A stretch of DNA of 6,437 nucleotides from Patescibacteria group bacterium. Lineage in GTDB: Bacteria > Patescibacteriota > Doudnabacteria > UBA920. The stretch spans positions 1 through 6,437 of the forward strand of contig JAMCYA010000018.1 of the NCBI GenBank assembly GCA_023473845.1. Reading direction: 5' to 3'. The translations under genes and the position numbers were made by a program. The notes under the pieces were generated by a model that was not told where the DNA came from, searched no databases, and saw nothing but the letters and a program-made list of their open reading frames with translations. Every line of letters starts with the position of its first letter. Position 1 is the stretch's first letter. Below are positions 1 through 4,794 of this stretch, piece after piece.

Positions 1-1755
1 ACCTCATCCCCCCCCGCTGCTGATTGGGCCTATTCCCGTACGGGTGTTTCTGGAAATAACGTTGCTGACTTTGCCGTCTTGCCTGCGTCGCCCCAAAATT
101 TTTTGGATTTTTCAGGCAGCTTATGCAACGCAGCCAGCACTACGCCCGCGCTTGAGGCAACCTCGACCGAAGAAACCTTGGCCAGCACCACGCCGAGTAC
201 GGAAACAGCCACCAGTACTGCCAAAAACGCGAATATAAAGATTTATCGGTTTTTACCCGACCCAGCGGGTGATGATTCCGGCAATGAATGGGTAGAGCTG
301 AAAAACAACGACAGCCAGGAAAAACGGCAAAGCAAACTTCTCCTGGATGATAAGAACACGGGGAGCGGGCCCAAGACTGGGGCTTTGGCACTTTCCGGAC
401 TAATTGTTGCCGGAGAGATAAAACGGGTCACTATTCCGGCTTCGCATTTTACCTTAAACAACAGCGGAGGGGATGAGGTCAACCTTTATTTTGCCGACAA
501 GACCTTGGCCGATAGTGCAGTTTATGCCGCAAGCGCTTACAGCGGCGGCGTTTTTGAGTTTAGAAACGGTCTTTGGCAGCCGCCGGTCTTGAACACTGGC
601 GGAGCCTCTGGTGGCAGCGTGCAAGCCAGTATTTACAGTGCCCCGGCCGCATTCAGGTTGAACGAAGTATTCCCCAATTTTTTGGGTGAGGATGCGGGCA
701 ATGAGTGGGTAGAAATATACAACGCGGCCGCATCAACCAGCAGCTTGGAAGGCCTTTTTTTGGATGTGGGGGCGGCGGCCGCATGGACGAGCGGGGCCTA
801 TAAATTGCCCAAAACATTGGTGCCTGCAGGCAGCGTGGTACAGGTTGTTTTACCTAAAAATTCCATTACCTTGAAAAATTCGGGTAAGGAGAAAATAAAG
901 TTATTTTCTCCGGACAGGGTGTTAATTGACTTTGTGGAATATGAGAATGCGCCGGAAAGTCGCTCGTGGCAAAAGAATTCGTCTGATAAATGGGAGTGGA
1001 ATCTACCGACCCCAGGCGAAGCCAACAATGTGCCAGATGTGCCTCCAATTATTTTTAGCGAAGTTTTGCCTTCGCCCGAGGCGGACCAGGATGAGTTTGT
1101 AGAGTTGTACAATTTAGCCACAACTACAGTGGGTCTGGAAGGCTTTACCCTGGGTATCGGATCCCGGACAAAGACTTTTTTGAAAGATGAAGAAATCCAA
1201 CCCGAATCATACCGGGTATTGTTTGCGGACGACCTGCCCGTGGCTTTGAGAAATAGCGGCCAGGAACTTTTTTTGAAAGATAAATGGGGCAGAGTTGTAT
1301 CAACTCTTAGGTATCCGGCGGCTCAAAAAGGATTAGCTTATGCTTCGCTGGATGGCAAGGAGTTTATTTGGACAGCCAGTATAACTCCAGGCGGGCCTAA
1401 CCAGCTGGTTTTGGCAGGGAGTTTTAAAAATGAACCTGTGCTTGCAACTATCTCTGTTCCGGCTGTGAAAAAAACAACAACGGCCTCGCCAAAAATTTTA
1501 GCCAGTGACGCCATCTTGGCAAGCCTATCCCAGCAAAACCAGGAACAGGGGGTCCGGCTGGCGGCTTTGCAGGCAGCCGTAGAGAACCTTAGTCGGCAGC
1601 TTGAAGAAAAAGAATCCGGTCAAACTGTCAATGATTCTGCTGCGTCCGGCTTGCCGGGCCTTAGGTACCTGGTTTTGGCTTTCGCCTGCGGGTTTTTTCT
1701 CTTCTGGTTATACAAGTTTTTACCAAGAAATCCGAGCTCTGGACAACCGGCATAA
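1..1755 (+). CDS. Lamin-tail-domain surface protein, C-terminally membrane-anchored (5' partial)
   Basis: The reading frame is open from base 1, so the true start lies upstream; a TTG at 79 is in frame but falls inside the protein. The visible part is 584 residues. The first ~26 residues look like the end of one lamin-tail domain (LTD), followed by a Thr/Ser/Glu-rich linker. Three LTDs follow at about bases 232-600, 652-1030 and 1048-1410. Each opens with a hydrophobic strand and an acidic GNEWVEL-type motif (GNEWVELKNN, GNEWVEIYNA, DEFVELYNLA); the last two close with TPGxxN-like ends (TPGEANN, TPGGPNQ). Then come a Thr-rich stalk, a coiled coil (~1516-1617), one hydrophobic helix (~1663-1713) and a short basic tail (KFLPR). 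Bacterial LTDs are found in exported proteins, so this is probably an extracellular adhesive or structural protein held by its C-terminal helix. The secretion signal is outside the window and the ligand is unknown. Confidence 0.85.
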   Translation, partial: TSSPPAADWAYSRTGVSGNNVADFAVLPASPQNFLDFSGSLCNAASTTPALEATSTEETLASTTPSTETATSTAKNANIKIYRFLPDPAGDDSGNEWVELKNNDSQEKRQSKLLLDDKNTGSGPKTGALALSGLIVAGEIKRVTIPASHFTLNNSGGDEVNLYFADKTLADSAVYAASAYSGGVFEFRNGLWQPPVLNTGGASGGSVQASIYSAPAAFRLNEVFPNFLGEDAGNEWVEIYNAAASTSSLEGLFLDVGAAAAWTSGAYKLPKTLVPAGSVVQVVLPKNSITLKNSGKEKIKLFSPDRVLIDFVEYENAPESRSWQKNSSDKWEWNLPTPGEANNVPDVPPIIFSEVLPSPEADQDEFVELYNLATTTVGLEGFTLGIGSRTKTFLKDEEIQPESYRVLFADDLPVALRNSGQELFLKDKWGRVVSTLRYPAAQKGLAYASLDGKEFIWTASITPGGPNQLVLAGSFKNEPVLATISVPAVKKTTTASPKILASDAILASLSQQNQEQGVRLAALQAAVENLSRQLEEKESGQTVNDSAASGLPGLRYLVLAFACGFFLFWLYKFLPRNPSSGQPA

Positions 1756-1770
1756 AATCCCTCAGATTTG

Positions 1771-1799
1771 TAGTTGATTTATAGGAATAGTGCTATAAT
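1771..1799 (+). promoter_or_regulatory. Extended -10 promoter of the HU gene
   Basis: A perfect extended -10 element, TGCTATAAT, lies at 1791-1799. The -35 region is weak: TAGTTG at 1771-1776 has the right 17-base spacing but poor consensus, which is usual where an extended -10 is present. Transcription would start near 1806, giving a leader of about 45 bases before the HU start codon. Confidence 0.7.
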
Positions 1800-1835
1800 A
1801 TGTAGGCATTTAACCCAAGATAATTAACCCCACAA

Positions 1836-1841
1836 AAGGAG
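1836..1841 (+). promoter_or_regulatory. Strong Shine-Dalgarno site of the HU gene
   Basis: AAGGAG lies 10 bases before the ATG at 1852 and fixes the start. It is the only clear Shine-Dalgarno sequence at a chosen start in the window, which suggests HU is translated more strongly than its neighbours. Confidence 0.8.
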
Positions 1842-1851
1842 ACCTACGCAT

Positions 1852-2145
1852 ATGAACAAGCTGCAATTTACGGAACAATTGGCGGCCAAACTGGGCATTA
1901 CCGTTAGCGAGGCCGAAAGGTATTTAAACACCTTTATTCAAATGGTTTACGATGTGCTTAGAAACGGTGATAAAGTAAACATTTCAGGTTTTGGCCAGTT
2001 CAGCGTATCCCATCGCGCTCCCAGGATCGGCGTTAACCCCCGGAACCCCACTCAGAAGATTACCATTCCGGAACTGAATACGCCGAAGTTCAAAGCCGGT
2101 GAGGCTTTCAAGGAAGCGGTGAAGCTGAGAAGCCCCCAGGGTTAG
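1852..2145 (+). CDS. HU/IHF-family DNA-binding protein
   Basis: The 97-residue product has normal HU length and layout. The N-terminal helical dimerisation part covers residues 1-43. The GFGQF turn is at 46-50. The DNA-clasping beta arm follows, with RIGVNP at 58-63, where the Pro of the Asn-Pro pair corresponds to the residue that intercalates in DNA, and KITIPE at 69-74. The C-terminal helix starts at FKAGEAFKEAV. HU proteins act as homodimers that bend and compact DNA in the nucleoid. The gene has its own promoter and terminator, so it is a single-gene unit between the surface-protein gene and the tRNA. The family call is secure; whether it is HU-like or IHF-like in sequence preference cannot be decided here. 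Confidence 0.97.
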   Translation: MNKLQFTEQLAAKLGITVSEAERYLNTFIQMVYDVLRNGDKVNISGFGQFSVSHRAPRIGVNPRNPTQKITIPELNTPKFKAGEAFKEAVKLRSPQG

Positions 2146-2173
2146 GAGTTTTTATAAATCTTTAGTCAGAGCG

Positions 2174-2203
2174 AAAACCCCCGAAAAGGGGGTTTTATTT
2201 TTT
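2174..2203 (+). terminator. Intrinsic terminator of the HU gene
   Basis: The perfect 9-bp stem AAAACCCCC (2174-2182) / GGGGGTTTT (2188-2196) has a GAAAA loop and is followed by ATTTTTTT. It lies 28 bases after the HU stop codon. Confidence 0.93.
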
Positions 2204-2212
2204 CTATGAAAA

Positions 2213-2221
2213 TGTTATAAT
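2213..2221 (+). promoter_or_regulatory. Extended -10 promoter of tRNA-Gly
   Basis: TGTTATAAT is a second perfect extended -10 element. It ends 16 bases before the tRNA, and transcription would begin around 2228. The -35 region falls in the T-rich tail of the HU terminator (TTTTAT at 2193-2198), so terminator and promoter overlap. No other promoter is visible before the gene at 2323, so this one probably serves both. Confidence 0.7.
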
Positions 2222-2237
2222 CAGCACACAAAAAAAT

Positions 2238-2312
2238 GCGGGTATCGTATAATGGTTATTATCTCAGTTTTCCAAACTGATGATGCGGGTTCGATTCCCG
2301 CTACCCGCTCCA
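2238..2312 (+). tRNA. tRNA-Gly(UCC), CCA encoded
   Basis: The full cloverleaf is visible. The acceptor stem GCGGGTA (2238-2244) / TACCCGC (2302-2308) is a perfect 7 bp. The anticodon stem TCAGT/ACTGA (2264-2268/2276-2280) holds loop TTTCCAA with anticodon TCC at 2271-2273, which reads GGA and GGG glycine codons. The T arm GCGGG-TTCGATT-CCCGC is at 2285-2301. The discriminator is T2309, and CCA is encoded at 2310-2312. From memory the sequence is very close to E. coli glyT, with the stem differences appearing as compensated pairs. No terminator follows it. Confidence 0.98.
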
Positions 2313-2322
2313 AAACAATCTT

Positions 2323-2853
2323 ATGAATTACTTTCTTTTATTAATAGCTATTATAGCCGGCTATTTTTTTATTGTCTTTGTTCTGCTCCGTTTGGTTGCC
2401 CCATTTATGGGCTTTGGCGGCTTTAAGGCGCCGGCGGCAGTGCCGGATGAAATGCAAAAAGCGATTAAGGATTTGGAAAGCAAAGCCGCCAGCCAGCAAG
2501 CCTATTTGCAGGCGGTATACGACTTGGTACTGGAAAAGACCTTGCACCAGTGGCAGCATACCCGCTTTAAGGCCGGCACTAGGATTTATCGGATGACGGT
2601 CAGGGATTTGAAAGAAATTTGGTCTACCCAAAAATTTATTTACTGCGGGCCCATCAACTTTGCGGTTTTTACCCTCTTGGTTAAAAGCCGGTATTTTACG
2701 GAACAGGATATACGGGTTAGGCATGTTTTTTTAAACTTCGTACCGCACCAGTACTTACAGGTTAGGATTGGGGAAAAATGGGTTGATGTTGACCCTGCTG
2801 GTGCAGGTATAAGAAACCAGCCTTTGGGCACGCACGCCAGTTTTTTTGGCTAA
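2323..2853 (+). CDS. Membrane-anchored protein with a transglutaminase-like domain (putative)
   Basis: The product is 176 residues. Residues 3-25 form a strong hydrophobic helix, followed by a Gly/Ala/Pro stretch and a helical charged region (about 42-75). The C-terminal half carries YCGPINF with Cys108, then PHQYLQVRIGEKWVDVDP with His142 and Asp157. A Cys, then a His before an aromatic residue and a beta strand, then W-V-D-V-D-P is the order seen in the transglutaminase-like fold (papain-type Cys-His-Asp triad), so a peptidase- or acyltransferase-like role in the envelope is plausible; this is an inference. The ATG at 2323 is chosen because the membrane helix begins there. It has no Shine-Dalgarno sequence and lies 10 bases after the tRNA CCA, so the gene is probably co-transcribed with the tRNA. 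Arg23 after the helix leaves the topology ambiguous. The fold ends close to the C terminus, so this is a minimal version. Confidence 0.8.
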   Translation: MNYFLLLIAIIAGYFFIVFVLLRLVAPFMGFGGFKAPAAVPDEMQKAIKDLESKAASQQAYLQAVYDLVLEKTLHQWQHTRFKAGTRIYRMTVRDLKEIWSTQKFIYCGPINFAVFTLLVKSRYFTEQDIRVRHVFLNFVPHQYLQVRIGEKWVDVDPAGAGIRNQPLGTHASFFG

Positions 2854-2871
2854 TTTCCGCAAATGGGTAAA

Positions 2872-2900
2872 TTGACAAAAAACCATACCCGGTGTAAGCT
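2872..2900 (+). promoter_or_regulatory. Promoter of the SAM riboswitch-metK unit
   Basis: A perfect -35 TTGACA (2872-2877) is followed, after 17 bases, by a -10 of TAAGCT (2895-2900), which keeps the key first T, second A and last T. Transcription would begin around 2907, about 14 bases upstream of the riboswitch core, which agrees with the riboswitch placement. Confidence 0.65.
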
Positions 2901-2920
2901 AGTCTTAATTAAATAAGTGC

Positions 2921-3020
2921 GTATCAAGAGTGCGAGGTAGGGAACTAGCCCAGAGACCTCGCCAGCAACCTGTCTTTTACGGACAAGGTGCTACCTCTAG
3001 CCCTTCACAGGGAAAGATAA
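2921..3020 (+). promoter_or_regulatory. SAM-I (S-box) riboswitch upstream of metK
   Basis: The conserved S-box core is present in order: TATCAAGAG (2922-2930), GGGA with a later GCCC, GCAACC (2965-2970), AAGGTGCTA (2985-2993) and AAAGATAA (3013-3020). Helices: P1 TATC/GATA (2922-2925/3016-3019); P2 GCGAGG/CCTCGC (2932-2937/2957-2962), capped after an internal loop by GGG/CCC (2940-2942/2949-2951); P3 ACC-TGTC/GACA-A-GGT (2968-2974/2982-2989); P4 CCC/GGG (3001-3003/3010-3012). The P2 loop CTAG (2945-2948) can pair with CTAG in J3/4 (2997-3000), as the S-box pseudoknot does. Class I SAM riboswitches bind S-adenosylmethionine and usually switch genes off; here the target would be metK, whose product makes SAM. 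P1 and P4 are unusually short. The class call rests on motif order and metK context. Confidence 0.92.
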
Positions 3021-3028
3021 TTTTTATA

Positions 3029-3050
3029 CCCGTGAAGAACGGGATTTTTT
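3029..3050 (+). terminator. Putative riboswitch-controlled terminator in the metK leader
   Basis: The stem CCCGT/ACGGG (3029-3033/3039-3043) has a GAAGA loop and is followed by ATTTTTT. It lies 9 bases after the SAM-I aptamer, where the expression platform is expected. The stem is only 5 bp. An outer pairing AAAGATA (3013-3019) with TATCTTT (3052-3058) would enclose it and compete with P1 of the aptamer. Confidence 0.65.
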
Positions 3051-3055
3051 ATATC

Positions 3056-3092
3056 TTTAAAAAGGACAACCTTGTCGGTTTTCCTTTTTAAA
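3056..3092 (+). terminator. Second leader hairpin, possible terminator
   Basis: TTTAAAAAGGA (3056-3066) and TCCTTTTTAAA (3082-3092) form a perfect 11-bp stem. After one mismatch, AACC/GGTT (3068-3071/3077-3080) extends it around a TTGTC loop. The 3' arm ends in TCCTTTTT, so the stem could act as a terminator whose U-run is partly in the stem. No U-run follows it, so it may instead be a structural or alternative switching hairpin. It lies between the first leader terminator and metK. Confidence 0.5.
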
Positions 3093-3117
3093 ACCCATCT
3101 TTTCCCTTCAGGGTTTT
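3090..3117 (+). other. Third leader hairpin before metK
   Basis: AAAACCC (3090-3096) can pair with GGGTTTT (3111-3117) around a 14-base loop, or the inner CCC TTCA GGG (3104-3113) can form a short hairpin. It overlaps the second hairpin by three bases, so the two compete at the edge. From 3118 to 3184 I see no further structure and no Shine-Dalgarno sequence, only A-rich sequence just before the metK start. Confidence 0.35.
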
Positions 3118-3184
3118 CTCGCGGCCGGCATTAATCCGTTCCGCTCGAAGCATAAATAATTAAAAAGAATTAAGCAAAAAAATT

Positions 3185-4378
3185 ATGAAGAAACTTTTTT
3201 CTTCCGAGTCCGTGACCGAAGGCCATCCGGATAAAATGGCTGACCAGATTTCCGATGCCGTGCTGGACGCAATTTTAAAAGCTGACCCCCGCGGCCGCGT
3301 GGCGGTGGAAACCCTGCTGACCAACGGCGTGTGCGTGGTGGCGGGCGAAGTCACCACTAAGACCTATGTGGACATTCCCAAAGTGGCGCGCGAGGTCATT
3401 AAGGACATTGGCTACACCAATGCGGAATACGGCTTCCAGTGGGAAACCTCCGGTTTGCTTGTGGCCATTAAGGAGCAGTCTTCCGATATTGCCATGGGCG
3501 TGGACGCGTTCATTAAAGGCAAGAGCGGGGGCGTGGTTAAGGAAGATTTGGAAAAAATCGGCGCCGGCGACCAGGGGCTGATGTTCGGCCTGGCCACGGA
3601 CGAAACCAAAGAGTATATGCCCTTGCCGATTGTGCTGGCGCACAAATTAACCCAGCGCCTGGCTTATGTGAGAAAACACGGTATTGTGAAAGGACTCCGT
3701 CCGGACGGCAAAAGCCAGGTAACCGTGGAATATAACGGGGACAAGGCCAAGCGCGTGCACACGGTGCTGATTGCTGCTCAGCACGATCCGGATGTGGACA
3801 GCGAGAAATTGAAGAGCGAAATTACCAAACAGGTAATAAAAAAAGTCATTCCGGGTAAGCTTTTGGACAAACATACCCGGATTCTGGTCAATTCCACGGG
3901 CCGCTTCGTGATTGGCGGGCCGCAGGGTGATACGGGGCTGACCGGCCGCAAGATCATTGTGGACACTTATGGCGGCATGGGCCGGCACGGCGGCGGCTGT
4001 TTTTCCGGCAAAGATCCGTCCAAAGTGGACAGGTCGGGTTCTTATATGGCGCGCTATGTGGCCAAAAATTTGGTGGCTGCGGGTTTGGCCAAAAAATTGG
4101 AAGTCCAGGTGGCGTACGCCATTGGCGTGCCCGAACCCCTGTCCGTGCGCGTGGACACTTTTGGCACGGGCAAAATTGCCGATGATGCCATTGCGGGCAT
4201 TGTCGAGAAAGTCTTTGATTTGCGGCCGGGCATGATTATCAAGCAGTTAAATTTGCGGCGGCCGATTTACCGCCAGGTAGCGGCTTATGGCCACTTTGGC
4301 CGCAATGATTTAAAATTGCCCTGGGAAAAGCTGGATAAAGTAAAGGAAATCAAAAAGCTGGCTAAACTAAGGAAATAA
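3185..4378 (+). CDS. metK: S-adenosylmethionine synthase (methionine adenosyltransferase)
   Basis: The enzyme makes S-adenosylmethionine from methionine and ATP, releasing phosphate and diphosphate, in the cytoplasm; it is normally a homotetramer. The 397 residues match the family length. Visible motifs are SESVTEGHPDK (7-17) with the catalytic-site His14 and Asp16; GAGDQGLMFGLA (126-137), the first family signature; MPLPIVLAHKL (145-155); and DTYGGMGRHGGGCFSGKDPSKVDRS around 260-284, containing the second signature. The signatures carry small changes: FGLA where FGYA is common, and GGGCFSGKD where GGGAFSGKD is common; the charged catalytic residues are kept. The ATG at 3185 gives the standard N terminus. 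No Shine-Dalgarno sequence is visible; the upstream bases are A-rich. A SAM-I riboswitch leader precedes it and a strong terminator follows it, so it is a single-gene unit under product feedback. Confidence 0.99.
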   Translation: MKKLFSSESVTEGHPDKMADQISDAVLDAILKADPRGRVAVETLLTNGVCVVAGEVTTKTYVDIPKVAREVIKDIGYTNAEYGFQWETSGLLVAIKEQSSDIAMGVDAFIKGKSGGVVKEDLEKIGAGDQGLMFGLATDETKEYMPLPIVLAHKLTQRLAYVRKHGIVKGLRPDGKSQVTVEYNGDKAKRVHTVLIAAQHDPDVDSEKLKSEITKQVIKKVIPGKLLDKHTRILVNSTGRFVIGGPQGDTGLTGRKIIVDTYGGMGRHGGGCFSGKDPSKVDRSGSYMARYVAKNLVAAGLAKKLEVQVAYAIGVPEPLSVRVDTFGTGKIADDAIAGIVEKVFDLRPGMIIKQLNLRRPIYRQVAAYGHFGRNDLKLPWEKLDKVKEIKKLAKLRK

Positions 4379-4386
4379 ATAGGAGT

Positions 4387-4417
4387 AAAAGGGCCTTGCC
4401 AAAAGCAGGGCCCTTTT
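4387..4417 (+). terminator. Intrinsic terminator of metK
   Basis: AAAAGGGCC (4387-4395) pairs with GGCCCTTTT (4409-4417). The stem continues inward with TTGC/GCAG, including one G-T pair, to a CAAAA loop, giving 13 bp in total. The U-run is the end of the stem itself. It starts 9 bases after the metK stop. Its A-rich 5' arm could also let it work on the opposite strand, but no gene converges here. Confidence 0.88.
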
Positions 4418-4426
4418 ACATATTTA

Positions 4427-4435
4427 TGGTAAAAT
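4427..4435 (+). promoter_or_regulatory. Possible extended -10 promoter for the coiled-coil protein/transketolase pair
   Basis: TGGTAAAAT matches the extended -10 pattern TGnTAnAAT with one change from TATAAT. Transcription would begin near 4442, about 30 bases before the ATG at 4474. No good -35 is visible because that region is the metK terminator stem. The location right after a terminator supports a new transcript start. Confidence 0.45.
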
Positions 4436-4473
4436 TAACTCACAGAGTTTTATTATCAAATAATCACTTCTAT

Positions 4474-4788
4474 ATGAAATCATCAGGTGAACATCGGTAT
4501 TCCGAGCATGTCCATAAGGCCGGAGAGGCTTTTGATAGCCTGCAAGAGGCCGAAGCCAAGCAAAAAGAGCTGGAGACCGAGCTTAGGGCGGCAACGCAGA
4601 AAAGGCTCCACACCCAAGACCAGGCAGGTTTAGATGAACTGGGCAGGGAAATAGCCAGGCTCAATGAGCAGATACTTTTTTTTGAGGGCGAAAAGGCCCG
4701 GCTGGCGGCCGAAGTGGGGGAGCACACCGATAAGCATTTGAAAGGTGAAGAGTTGCTGGAACATACGGAAACCAAACACATAAACTAA
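4474..4788 (+). CDS. Small charged coiled-coil protein of unknown function
   Basis: The product is 104 residues, nearly all predicted helix: a His-rich start (EHRYSEHVHKAGEAF, residues 6-20), a first helix to about residue 45, a short turn with Gln/Asp/Gly, and a second helix (about 51-84) with leucines at heptad-like spacing, then an acidic, His-containing tail. It has no signal peptide, membrane helix or cysteine. I do not recognise the family; a cytoplasmic helical hairpin or oligomerising scaffold fits. ATG 4474 is preferred. Longer forms exist from ATG 4426 (120 residues) and from TTG 4396 (130 residues). The TTG has AGGAG ten bases upstream but lies inside the metK terminator, and the added residues do not continue the helical pattern. 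The gene ends 6 bases before the transketolase start, so the two are probably co-transcribed and translationally coupled. Confidence 0.75.
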   Translation: MKSSGEHRYSEHVHKAGEAFDSLQEAEAKQKELETELRAATQKRLHTQDQAGLDELGREIARLNEQILFFEGEKARLAAEVGEHTDKHLKGEELLEHTETKHIN

Positions 4789-4794
4789 GTTTGT

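Noticed and set aside
79..1755. TTG at 79 as the start of the lamin-tail protein
   Set aside because: The same frame is open to base 1 and encodes residues that look like the end of another lamin-tail domain. There is no Shine-Dalgarno sequence or signal peptide at 79, so the gene is 5' partial.
1755..1769. AAATC/GATTT hairpin after the surface-protein stop as a terminator
   Set aside because: The stem is 5 bp and AT-rich with no U-run after it, so it is too weak to call.
2921..3020. SAM-IV or another SAM riboswitch class instead of SAM-I
   Set aside because: The AAGAG, GCAACC, AAGGTGCTA and AAAGATAA blocks, P2 internal loop and P4 follow the SAM-I layout.
3275..3988. Minus-strand open frames opposite metK
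   Set aside because: They mirror the conserved metK codons and show no recognisable domains or start signals.
4396..4788. TTG 4396 start for the coiled-coil protein, with AGGAG at 4381-4385
   Set aside because: The start lies inside the metK terminator stem and the added N-terminal residues do not fit the helical protein. ATG 4474 is preferred, though the longer form is not fully excluded.
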